A stretch of DNA of 64,000 nucleotides from positions 1-64,000 of the forward strand of contig JBBAWH010000006.1 of the NCBI GenBank assembly GCA_040397235.1, in the 5' to 3' direction. This DNA is from Limnocylindrus sp040397235 (GTDB taxonomy: Bacteria; Chloroflexota; Limnocylindria; Limnocylindrales; Limnocylindraceae). The notes below the pieces were generated by a model. The model saw nothing but the letters and a program-made list of their open reading frames with translations. It ran no database searches and was not told the origin of the DNA. The position numbers and the translations under genes were made by a program. Positions 47,750 through 55,443 of this stretch are shown here, in pieces. Numbering within the stretch: position 1 is the first letter of the stretch; every line of letters starts with the position of its first letter.

Positions 47750-48610
47750 CTAGCGCGCGGTTGCCTCGATCAGCACCAGGTGCCGCCCCAGCACTTCGGC
47801 GCGTCGATCCGCAAAACGTGAGCCGAGCATCTCCCCCGCCGCCTGCTCCAACGTCGCCGGGTCAAAGTTCGGCGGGGCGAGATCGATCACCGCAATGCGC
47901 CCACCTGGCGCGAGCCATGCGTGAGCCACATCGATCATGCGGGTGCGCGGCTCCGCGGCGAGCTGACTCAACACGAATGGCACGACGACGAGGCCGGCGG
48001 GCGCCCCCTCTGGCCCCTCATCAATTGCGCGCGGATGCAGATGTGCGGTGAGACCGTGGGCGATCAACCTGCGACGGGCGCGCTCCAGGCGATCTTCGCG
48101 CGCGTCGTAGGCGCTCGTCTCGCCGCGCGACGCGAGCAGCACCGTCCAGAACCCGATCCCTGCACCGAGCTCCACGATACGACCCTCATACGGGAGTGAA
48201 TCAAGCCAGAGCACGGCGCGGTCGAGTTCGCCCTGCCAGGTTGCACCACCGAGTGGTCCGCGATCGTATGGGGCACGATTCAAGTACCACGCCTCAAGTT
48301 CGTCAGGATGCTGTGGTGGTGGCAAGAGGCCAAGTCGCGCTGGAACGCCACTCTCACCAGCATCGGGTGCGCCGCTAACTGCAGGCGCTATTGGTGTTGG
48401 TGTCGATGCGAGTGGAATGCCGACGGGTGGTTGCGCACCTTCGGCACGTCGGCGCAAGCCCTCCTTCAGCTTTGCTTTTAAATATGGCTGGCCGGGTGCT
48501 CGCTCAAGACAGGCGGCACAGAGAAGGGTCCATGCCGAGAGGTCCTCAAGCGTTGTTGCAGATACGGGGAGACCGCACCAAGAGCAGGAGAATGGTGCGA
48601 CGGCGCTCAA
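47750..48610 (-). CDS. Zinc-ribbon plus class I SAM-dependent methyltransferase
   Basis: 286 residues. The N-terminus has a C-x2-C...C-x2-C ribbon (CSWC near 9, CAAC near 31). A Pro/Ala-rich linker (about 55-95) leads to a Rossmann methyltransferase: VELGAGIGFWTVLLA near 145 (SAM-binding motif I), YDAREDRLERARRRL near 166, and GGRIAVIDLAPPNFDP near 231. Substrate unknown. It lies 10 nt downstream of the ferredoxin gene. Confidence 0.75.
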   Translation of the reverse strand: MSAVAPFSCSWCGLPVSATTLEDLSAWTLLCAACLERAPGQPYLKAKLKEGLRRRAEGAQPPVGIPLASTPTPIAPAVSGAPDAGESGVPARLGLLPPPQHPDELEAWYLNRAPYDRGPLGGATWQGELDRAVLWLDSLPYEGRIVELGAGIGFWTVLLASRGETSAYDAREDRLERARRRLIAHGLTAHLHPRAIDEGPEGAPAGLVVVPFVLSQLAAEPRTRMIDVAHAWLAPGGRIAVIDLAPPNFDPATLEQAAGEMLGSRFADRRAEVLGRHLVLIEATAR

Positions 48611-48620
48611 GGCGCCCGCC

Positions 48621-48908
<288 letters not shown>

Positions 48909-48985
48909 GGTCGCGAGCTCCTCTCTCTCTTATCCCCTGCTGGAGACCTGTGCGCGAGAAGGTACCACTTCCCGCCCGACTTGCC

Positions 48986-49228
48986 CTACATCCCCGAGGG
49001 CTGATACCCCGCGTCAAGGAACCGAGCGGGGTCGTCCTGGAAGTCGAGGAGGCAGCCACGCCCGCAGAAGTAGAAGCGCTCCTGCCCAGGGGCGCTCACG
49101 TCGAGTGCTCCACGATGGCGGTCGGCCTGGCCGGCAACGGCGAGCCCTGCGACTTCAATAGAGGCGGTGAGGGCGTCAGGGGCGATCGTCACCTCCATGC
49201 CGCAGACCGGATCGATTGCCACGCTCAC
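48986..49228 (-). CDS. YHS-domain protein
   Basis: 80 residues. DPVCGMEV near 6 and FYFCGRGCLLDFQDDPARFL near 52-71 are the two halves of the YHS/TRASH-like metal-binding domain, with Cys9, Cys55 and Cys59 as candidate ligands. Such domains bind copper or other soft metals. The GTG start overlaps the ctaG stop (GTGA), so a role in copper delivery to the oxidase is plausible by context. Confidence 0.85.
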   Translation of the reverse strand: MSVAIDPVCGMEVTIAPDALTASIEVAGLAVAGQADRHRGALDVSAPGQERFYFCGRGCLLDFQDDPARFLDAGYQPSGM

Positions 49229-50169
49229 TCTTCACTCCTCTTCCGCTCCGCGAGGAGCACCTCTCGTCGACGGATCTCCGCGATTGCGGCCGCCGTCTGC
49301 GCCTCATCGTATCGCGATTCGGGGCGATCCTCAGACTTTGCCAGCGCGGCCAAGACCACGAAGATCGCGGCCAGGAAGAGCGCGTCGCCAACGAGCCACA
49401 TGATCGCGCCGGCGAGCTGCTGATCCTCGAGGGGCGACGGCCCCCAGGTGCGCTGCAGCGTCAGGTAGTGGGGGTAGAGCGGGGTCGTTGACCACATGAT
49501 CGCCACACCGAGGAAGCTGTTCTGTGGCATCTGGGTAATGAGGTAGGCCAGCGCACTCCCGCCGCGAAGGCGGTGCCTGATCGGATCAACAGAGAAGATC
49601 GGCGCCCAGAAGAGGAGGGCGGTGCCCAGATAGAGCGAATGCTCCATGTTGTGGATGAAGGGATCCTCAAGTGCCGCCTCGAACAGGGTCGACAGGTGTG
49701 TCCCCCACATCACCGCGATGAGGAGTGTCCATCCGACGAGCGGGTGGCTGATCACCCCAACGGCGCGGCTCTGCAAAATGGCGAGGATCCGCGCGCGCCA
49801 ACGTGGCGAGGCGACGCGCAGGAGCAGGGTGACCGGCCCCGCCTGCAGCAGCAGGATCGGCACGGGGAAGAGCAGGATGAGGTGCTGAATCATGTGCATC
49901 GAGAAGAGGGTGGTGTCGTAGCGCTCGATACCTGACTGCAGCGCTAGGAGAACGAAGGCAAGCGCGGCAGCGAAGCTGACCGTGCGGCGACGTGGATACG
50001 GGTTCCCCGGATGTTCGCGTGCCACCTGGCGGATCGCACGGGCCCAGAGCAGGCCAACGAGCACAACCGCAACTGTGACAACGGGTGGCCAGGCCCAGTA
50101 GAGGAGCGACTCAGGGGAGAGCTCCGGCGGGATCGGCCCATGGGTCGGGACCAGCAGCAGATGCGTCAT
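49225..50169 (-). CDS. ctaG: Cytochrome c oxidase assembly protein, CtaG (caa3) family
   Basis: 314 residues with seven or more helices. Family marks: FSMHMIQHLILLFPVPILLLQAGP (in pieces near 88-112), MWGTHLSTLFEAALEDPFIHNMEHSLYLGTALLFWAPI (in pieces near 154-190) with conserved His residues, and MPQNSFLGVAIM near 213. CtaG-family proteins help insert copper into the oxidase. Diverges from the small subunit-IV-like gene at 50264. No oxidase subunit I-III gene lies in the window. Confidence 0.88.
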   Translation of the reverse strand: MTHLLLVPTHGPIPPELSPESLLYWAWPPVVTVAVVLVGLLWARAIRQVAREHPGNPYPRRRTVSFAAALAFVLLALQSGIERYDTTLFSMHMIQHLILLFPVPILLLQAGPVTLLLRVASPRWRARILAILQSRAVGVISHPLVGWTLLIAVMWGTHLSTLFEAALEDPFIHNMEHSLYLGTALLFWAPIFSVDPIRHRLRGGSALAYLITQMPQNSFLGVAIMWSTTPLYPHYLTLQRTWGPSPLEDQQLAGAIMWLVGDALFLAAIFVVLAALAKSEDRPESRYDEAQTAAAIAEIRRREVLLAERKRSEE

Positions 50170-50263
50170 ACCCGCATCTTCGTCCAGTTCGTGATTTTTT
50201 GGGCGGCGCTACAATCACCGAGGCAGAATCGACCAGCCCCTCAACTGAAAGGTGGGAGCAGCC

Positions 50264-50428
50264 ATGAACAAGTACGCCTACGCATTTGGCCTCCTCTTCG
50301 TGGTCCTCAGCGCCGTCTATCTCTTCGTCTCGAACGACCTGCAGGGCGCCACGCTCCTCTTCGCCTTGGGGATTGCCATGGCGACGATGACGCTGATCCT
50401 GATCCACGCGATGAACACCGACAGCTAA
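50264..50428 (+). CDS. Small two-helix membrane protein, oxidase subunit IV-like
   Basis: 54 residues, too short for most gene finders. Two hydrophobic segments: FGLLFVVLSAVYLFV near 8 and LLFALGIAMATMTLILI near 30. GGTGGGAG is a usable ribosome site before the ATG. TACAAT at 50210-50215 may be the -10 with a ~40-nt leader. The arrangement before a membrane cupredoxin and opposite ctaG suggests an accessory subunit of a terminal oxidase; this is context only. Confidence 0.65.
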   Translation: MNKYAYAFGLLFVVLSAVYLFVSNDLQGATLLFALGIAMATMTLILIHAMNTDS

Positions 50429-50443
50429 CGGAGCCACACCGAC

Positions 50444-51529
50444 ATGGAGTTTCTCCGCTCCCTTCTTGAGTGGGTGATCTCACTCCTTGGGCCATTCGTC
50501 TCCCCCGACTGGGGCGCACTCATCAAGCTCATCCCACTCGGCGTCCTTCTTTTGGTCGTTGCCTTCTACGGCTGGGTCTTCTGGCGCTTCCGCCGCGCCG
50601 GGCCTCGTCGCATCGGCATGCCGATCCGCAAGCCACAGGTGCCATCAGGCGTTCACCTGCCTGGGCCAAGCCTCGCACCCTTCCTGATCTCGGCAGCATC
50701 GGCCGCACTCTTCTTCTCCGTGGCACTCGGCGGCCCAGCACTCGCCGTCGCGGGACTCCTCTTCGTCTTGGCGCTCGTTGCCTGGGGCCGCGAAGCGGTC
50801 CGCGAGTACGACGCACTCGGCGCAGGCTCAGCGATGGCGCTGCGCGCTGACGATGCCGCAGCAACAACAGCGCCGAACGGCCCACCAGAGGGTGTTCATC
50901 TGCCGCCGCCATCGCTCCTGCCACTCCTCGTGAGCGCCGGCGCTGCCGTGATGCTCTTCGGCGTTGCGGTTGGTCTCGAGTTCGCACTTCTTGGCACGCT
51001 CATGACGGCGCTCGCGCTGATTGGCTGGCTCCTTGATGCAGGGCGCGAATATCGCGCCACCGCCGAGGCCGATACAACTGGCCACCTGGTCAATCCGACG
51101 CCACGCAAAATGCCAACGGTGGCCATCGCACTCTTCAGCATGCTCTTCCTCTTCTTCGCCGGCTCGCAGGCTGGCGTGATCGGCGGGAGCGGCGCAAGCC
51201 CGTCACCGAGCGGCGAACCCGTTGCCTGCGCCGAGAGTGGCACCGCGACCGTCACGATGTGCGCTGAGCTCATAGCCTTTAATAGCGAATCAATCACGGT
51301 GCCGGCTAGTGCGCCATTTACCATCCGCTTCGTAAACTACGACGCAGGAATCCCGCACAATGTCGCGATCCACGAGGATACGGGCACCGGCCCAGAGATC
51401 TACCTCGGCGAGATCTTCAACGGTGCCGATGAGCGCACCTACGACGTGCCCGCCCTCACCGCCGGGAAGACTTATGTCTACATCTGCACCGTCCACCCGA
51501 ACATGCTTGGGGCGATCGTCCTGCAGTGA
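50444..51529 (+). CDS. Membrane protein with C-terminal cupredoxin domain
   Basis: 361 residues. One helix near 25-47, then two tandem copies of a ~57-residue unit (SGVHLPGPSLAPFLISAA near 68 and EGVHLPPPSLLPLLVSAG near 149, each with two helices and ending GREA.REY / AGREYRA). A further helix lies near 226-245. A cupredoxin domain closes the protein: IPHNVAIHED near 303 and YICTVHPNML near 347 give the His, Cys, His, Met type-1 copper ligands, on the outer face. The HLPxPSxxP units recall subunit IV of actinobacterial-type oxidases. Confidence 0.75.
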   Translation: MEFLRSLLEWVISLLGPFVSPDWGALIKLIPLGVLLLVVAFYGWVFWRFRRAGPRRIGMPIRKPQVPSGVHLPGPSLAPFLISAASAALFFSVALGGPALAVAGLLFVLALVAWGREAVREYDALGAGSAMALRADDAAATTAPNGPPEGVHLPPPSLLPLLVSAGAAVMLFGVAVGLEFALLGTLMTALALIGWLLDAGREYRATAEADTTGHLVNPTPRKMPTVAIALFSMLFLFFAGSQAGVIGGSGASPSPSGEPVACAESGTATVTMCAELIAFNSESITVPASAPFTIRFVNYDAGIPHNVAIHEDTGTGPEIYLGEIFNGADERTYDVPALTAGKTYVYICTVHPNMLGAIVLQ

Positions 51530-52047
51530 CCAGCCTGGCGCGCATCCGTCGCGTCGCAGTCGCACTCCTCGCCGCTAGCCTGATCGCCGCCTGCGGCGGC
51601 CCCACCGCCAGCAGCGACGACCTTCTGGGCCGAACGATGCGGATCGGCGAGGCGCACCCCCTCACTGACCCGACCGCTACGTTCACCTCGTGGCCAGAGG
51701 TTGCGGGTGGCAACCAGCGCATCCTGTTGAACTTCTGGGCGAGCTGGTGCATCCCCTGCCGCGATGAGATTCCGCTCCTCTTCGACTACTCCGCCAGCTT
51801 CGCCCCTGGCGCCACAGTGCTCGGCGTTCTCTATAGAGATTCGATTGGTCCGGCAGCAGCCACCGCGGCGGAGCTCGGCGCAACCTGGGTGACGCTGATC
51901 GATGCCGACGGCGCTATCGCTGCGCAGGTGCCGGTAAATGCCGCGCCGCTGACCCTGCTCCTTGACGCAAGCGGCGTGGTGCTCGACTACCGCGTCGGTC
52001 CGTTCACCAGCGTTGCAGAGATCGCCGAATTCGCCGACGGCCCATAG
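51526..52047 (+). CDS. TlpA/ResA-like thioredoxin-fold lipoprotein
   Basis: 173 residues. Lipoprotein signal (VALLAASLIAACGG, lipobox IAAC near 23), then a thioredoxin fold with FWASWCIPCRDEIP (active-site WCxxC near 75) and cis-Pro in VNAAPLTLLLD near 139. Expected to reduce apo-cytochrome c or copper-site cysteines outside the membrane, which fits the neighbouring cupredoxin and ctaG genes. The GTG start overlaps the cupredoxin stop (GTGA). Confidence 0.85.
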   Translation: MTSLARIRRVAVALLAASLIAACGGPTASSDDLLGRTMRIGEAHPLTDPTATFTSWPEVAGGNQRILLNFWASWCIPCRDEIPLLFDYSASFAPGATVLGVLYRDSIGPAAATAAELGATWVTLIDADGAIAAQVPVNAAPLTLLLDASGVVLDYRVGPFTSVAEIAEFADGP

Positions 52048-52081
52048 GCGGGCGTGCCCCGATACGGGGTTGAAGTCCTCT

Positions 52082-52156
52082 TGGTTGCGGGGGATGGATT
52101 CGAACCACCGACCTTCGGGTTATGAGCCCGACGAGCTGCCACTGCTCCACCCCGCT
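52082..52156 (-). tRNA. Initiator tRNA-fMet (CAT)
   Basis: Anticodon arm TCGGG-CTCATAA-CCCGA with the three G-C pairs of initiators; the 1-72 position is an unpaired A-A, also an initiator mark. D-arm GAGC/GCTC, T-arm GGTGG/CCATC, and CCA encoded (52082-52084). Confidence 0.95.
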
Positions 52157-52161
52157 CGCGA

Positions 52162-52167
52162 AGTATC
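52162..52167 (-). promoter_or_regulatory. -10 box GATACT of tRNA-fMet
   Basis: Ends 5 nt before the mature 5' end (52156), so transcription would start at or next to nucleotide 1 of the tRNA. Confidence 0.45.
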
Positions 52168-52199
52168 GGCAGCGCGGGGCAAACCGTCAAATGCGCAGC

Positions 52200-52529
52200 T
52201 TATTCCCCGTACGTAACGGGGAGCCCTGCGGCCTCCCAGTCGGAAATGCCGCCCGCGAGGTTCGCAACGTTCGTGCGGCCAGCGGTGCGCAGTGCCAGCG
52301 CCGCCTGACCTGAACGACCACCCGAGCGGCATTGCATGATCAGCGCCCGACCTGCGGGGATCTCGTCTTGGCGTGCCACAAACTGCGAGAGCGGAATCAG
52401 CAGTGCACCAGGGATGCGCACCTCGTTCCACTCCGACTCTTCACGAACATCGATCATCAACGGGGCATCGGGTCCTTCGAGGAGCGCCGCCGCCTCTGCG
52501 GGGGCGAGTGTCAGCGGGAGACCGCTCAC
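52200..52529 (-). CDS. Rhodanese-like sulfurtransferase domain protein
   Basis: 109 residues, single rhodanese domain. MIDVREESEWNEVRIPGALLIPL near 25-47 is the CH2-A type motif, and the active-site loop is LIMQCRSGGRSGQAAL with Cys near 69. The end GGISDWEAAGLPV is typical. The GTG start shares a base with the DUF2203 stop (TAGTG). Probably carries persulfide sulfur in the cytosol. Confidence 0.92.
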   Translation of the reverse strand: MSGLPLTLAPAEAAALLEGPDAPLMIDVREESEWNEVRIPGALLIPLSQFVARQDEIPAGRALIMQCRSGGRSGQAALALRTAGRTNVANLAGGISDWEAAGLPVTYGE

Positions 52530-53026
52530 TAGCGCTCGGATTCGGCGGATGCGGCGAGGCGGCGCAGGAACTCCGCGACCGGCAGGCGCGAGCCGTATCC
52601 GTCGCCCATGTTGTGCGCGAAGAGCACCTCGTCACCATCCCCCTCCTCCCAGCAGAGCAGGAACTGGTGGCCGAAGGCGATCGCTGGAAAGTCGACGAGG
52701 CCGCGATCAATATCGCGCAGCTCAACGCCCCGGCCGGTGACCCGATCGACGCTCGCCTGCATCTGATCTACCGCGGCCCGAATGCGCATCTCAACCACCG
52801 AGCTACTGGCTAGTTTGTCGCGAAGGGCAGGGTCGAGGTCAGCCGGCTGCAACTGATTCTGGTCGGCGCCACCTGGCAGGGCGCCCATGCGCTCGAGGCG
52901 GCGGAGGCGCAACAGGTCATCCTTCATGCGCTCGAGTTCGATGCGCTGGTCACGGAGGAGGTTGATGATCGGGCGCAGCCCGGCCAGCTCCTTCGTCGCC
53001 GCATCAATGGTCCATGAGCGCCTCAT
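52529..53026 (-). CDS. DUF2203-family protein
   Basis: 165 residues. An N-terminal helical/coiled region (ATKELAGLRPIINLLRDQRIELERM) is followed by the conserved C-terminal core GVELRDIDRGLVDFPAIAFGHQFLLCWEEGD (in pieces near 99-130) and VLFAHNMGDGYGSRLP, characteristic of DUF2203. Function unknown. The ATG has GAGAAT 6 nt upstream and no Shine-Dalgarno. Operon with the rhodanese gene. Confidence 0.8.
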   Translation of the reverse strand: MRRSWTIDAATKELAGLRPIINLLRDQRIELERMKDDLLRLRRLERMGALPGGADQNQLQPADLDPALRDKLASSSVVEMRIRAAVDQMQASVDRVTGRGVELRDIDRGLVDFPAIAFGHQFLLCWEEGDGDEVLFAHNMGDGYGSRLPVAEFLRRLAASAESER

Positions 53027-53032
53027 GCCCCT

Positions 53033-53078
53033 ATTCTCCCACGCCCAGGGCTCATAATGCGGCCCGCCGTGGGAGAAT
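53033..53078. repeat. Perfect 11-bp inverted repeat (ATTCTCCCACG...CGTGGGAGAAT), divergent promoters
   Basis: Arms at 53033-53043 and 53068-53078, 24 bp apart. Each arm contains an extended -10 (TGG-GAGAAT). The left arm serves the DUF2203 gene (6 nt to its ATG), the right arm tRNA-Lys (6 nt to its first nucleotide). Confidence 0.7.
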
Positions 53079-53084
53079 CTGCGC

Positions 53085-53159
53085 GGGCCGGTAGCTCAGC
53101 GGTAGAGCAGGGGTCTTTTAAACCCTTGGTCGCGGGTTCGAACCCCGCTCGGCTCACCA
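53085..53159 (+). tRNA. tRNA-Lys (TTT)
   Basis: Acceptor GGGCCGG pairs with TCGGCTC (two G-U), D-arm GCTC/GAGC, anticodon stem GGGGT/ACCCT with loop CTTTTAA (TTT), T-arm GCGGG/CCCGC, CCA encoded (53157-53159). Confidence 0.94.
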
Positions 53160-53163
53160 ACTC

Positions 53164-53850
53164 CTATGCGTTCCCCCGTCGCCGAAGCAGGCGCTCGGCG
53201 CCCAGATAGAGGAGCGCCACGACGTACCCGCCAATGATGACGCCGCCCATCAACATCAGGACCGATGCGTATCCATACTTGATGACGTTGAAGAACCCAT
53301 ACGGATAGACCGAGGCAATCGCGCCGTGCAGCAGCGTATAGGCCAGATACGCGATTGGGATGATGAAGACGGCGAACGTATCGCCGAGCGGGAATCGGCC
53401 GCGCGGTCCTGCAATGGCCCAGACGAGGATCGTCAGCACGGGGGTGATGTAGTGCTGCAACAGATTGGTCACCGCGTACCAACTCTGCGGGTTTGCTGAG
53501 CCTGCGAGGAGCAGGTGGTAGAGGACTATCGTCATCGTGATCATCAGTAGTCCAGTGTTCCGAAGGCGGTTGAAGATCCGACCCGTGCGTTCCGGGTTGA
53601 GGTAGAGCGCGGTCAGGGTGATTGCCACCACAATGTTGGACCAGGTGGTGAAGTATCCGTGGGAGTCATACACGCGACCGATAGCTCCAGCGAGTCCTTC
53701 TGCGTGGCCGCCAAACAAGTTGCTGCCTGGGTCGTATGGGGTGCTCCGCGGCACTAGGCCGAAAATGTTCACTACCTGCACCATGCCGTAGCCGAGCCAC
53801 GCGATGAACGCATTGATGCCGTAGAGGCGCTTGGCGGTTGCTGTGTTCAT
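53164..53850 (-). CDS. Pr6Pr-family membrane protein
   Basis: 228 residues, six helices. HGYFTTWSNIVVAITL near 63, LLQHYITPVLTILVW near 130, AYTLLHGAIASVYPYGFFNV near 172 and KYGYASVLM are the conserved stretches of the bacterial Pr6Pr/FAR-17a-like family. Function not established. The ATG at 53850 has GGGAGG upstream. It converges on tRNA-Lys. Confidence 0.78.
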   Translation of the reverse strand: MNTATAKRLYGINAFIAWLGYGMVQVVNIFGLVPRSTPYDPGSNLFGGHAEGLAGAIGRVYDSHGYFTTWSNIVVAITLTALYLNPERTGRIFNRLRNTGLLMITMTIVLYHLLLAGSANPQSWYAVTNLLQHYITPVLTILVWAIAGPRGRFPLGDTFAVFIIPIAYLAYTLLHGAIASVYPYGFFNVIKYGYASVLMLMGGVIIGGYVVALLYLGAERLLRRRGNA

Positions 53851-53913
53851 GTTTCCTCCCACTTCACACCCGGGCAGGTGTTTCGCGGAAGTATACGGCG
53901 GTAGCGAGTCGAA

Positions 53914-55443
53914 CTAGCGGGCGGATGCGCCCTTGCGGCCGAGCTTGGCCCCGACCCACGCACGGAAGCGCTCACGCTGACCGTAGGCGACTGCGGCACC
54001 GAGCATGATCACGAAGTTGAGTGTCCATGCGCCCGCTGCAGAGAGGAAGCCGATCTGCTGACCAACCTCACCCTGGAGGGCCAAGCCAGGAACGGTGAGG
54101 CCGAAGAGGCCGACGCGGAAGACGGGCGCCTTTGGCGATGTGCCGGCAGAGAGTGCCCCCGCGCTATATGCGCCAGAGGCATCCGCACCGCCGAGAAGGA
54201 GCACATGTGCACCGATCACAACGCCGCTCGCGCCGACTCGCGCGCCGTCGGCTGGGAGGTTGCTCAACTCAACAGCCGTCCAGGTGGTGATACCTGTTGC
54301 GGCGGCTGGCGCCGCCCAAAGCACGCTTGTTGTTGCCGCTCCACCAATCGTGCCACCTGCGACATAGAGGGTGCCGTTGGCACTCCACATCGCAGCACCG
54401 TCGCGTGGGGTTGGCAGGTTGCTCTCTAATGCCCCCTCCTCCCAGCGGAAGATCGTGCCGATCTCGGCATCACCCTGCGCCTCAGCGTCGGGATTCACCA
54501 CTGGGGCGCTGTGTGCCTCACCAACTGCAGGGGCAACGGCGATGTCGCCGCGAAGCGCTGCGGCGGCCGGTCCGCTCGCGTCATCACCGCCCCAGACGTA
54601 GATTGAATCGCCAACAACCGCCGCGGCGGCGAAGCTTCGCGGTTCCGGAAGCTCCATGAAGGTTGCCCACGGCTCGAGTTCGCCGCTGGCGCCGAGCTTC
54701 GCCTTCCATACGGTGGTGGTTGGTGAACGGTCAGTCCCCTCGCCGCCGAGCACCACGATTCCGTCAGAGACGACGGTGACCGACGCGCCAGATCGTGCGG
54801 CCGGCAACTCAAGTGCGTCGAGTCGCTCCCATGCAGTGATCAAACCACTGGTTGCGTCAGGTGTTCCTACGTAGACCGATGCGGTTGCAGGTGCGGTGTC
54901 AGATGCGCCACCGATGATGTATGCCTTGCCGGCGAAGAAGGCCACGCCCGCATGGGCGCGCGCCTCAGGGAGCGGCGTGCCAGCAGCCCAAGCGCTCAGC
55001 CCCGCGGCATCAATGGTTGCAACGGAGACGTTCGTCGTGGCGAGGCGTGTTGCCGCGCCGCTCGTGCCGCCGACGTAGTAGAGATGTGAGCCAGCCTGCA
55101 GTAGGGAGCCATCAACGCCATCACCTGGCAGGTCTCCCTCGGTCGCGCTCTTCCAGGGGATCAGTGCGCCAGCGGGTGCTGGGCATGGGAGTCCCTCATT
55201 CTCCGCAGGGCAGATGTTCACGAGGGAGGCGAGGTTGAGCCCAAGCTCAACGGTTGGCGAGACGGTCAGGTAGTAGGCGCGGTCTGGGATGTAGCCGAGC
55301 ATCAAGATGATGACGAGGGTCCAGAGCACTGAACGGACACCAGCCCAGCCCCAGCCATCAGCGTCGAGGAGGCCGAAGAGCACGCGGCGCGGCGCGACGG
55401 CTCCTGGGCCAATCGCGCGTGGATCGCCGCTGCCGCTCATCAC
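53914..55443 (-). CDS. Membrane-anchored kelch-like beta-propeller protein
   Basis: 509 residues. Helix near 36-58, then an external domain with at least five kelch-type repeats, each with a YxxGG or VxGG element (YYVGGTS, YIIGGAS, VLGGEG, YVWGGDD, YVAGGT, LLGGAD) at ~50-65-residue intervals, then C-terminal helices near 440-460 and 470-490. Two Cys (NICPAENEGLPCPAP) near 77-87. It is the last gene of the bc-complex operon (ATGA overlap with the cytochrome c gene). Its role there is unknown; it could be a structural or assembly subunit. Confidence 0.75.
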   Translation of the reverse strand: MMSGSGDPRAIGPGAVAPRRVLFGLLDADGWGWAGVRSVLWTLVIILMLGYIPDRAYYLTVSPTVELGLNLASLVNICPAENEGLPCPAPAGALIPWKSATEGDLPGDGVDGSLLQAGSHLYYVGGTSGAATRLATTNVSVATIDAAGLSAWAAGTPLPEARAHAGVAFFAGKAYIIGGASDTAPATASVYVGTPDATSGLITAWERLDALELPAARSGASVTVVSDGIVVLGGEGTDRSPTTTVWKAKLGASGELEPWATFMELPEPRSFAAAAVVGDSIYVWGGDDASGPAAAALRGDIAVAPAVGEAHSAPVVNPDAEAQGDAEIGTIFRWEEGALESNLPTPRDGAAMWSANGTLYVAGGTIGGAATTSVLWAAPAAATGITTWTAVELSNLPADGARVGASGVVIGAHVLLLGGADASGAYSAGALSAGTSPKAPVFRVGLFGLTVPGLALQGEVGQQIGFLSAAGAWTLNFVIMLGAAVAYGQRERFRAWVGAKLGRKGASAR

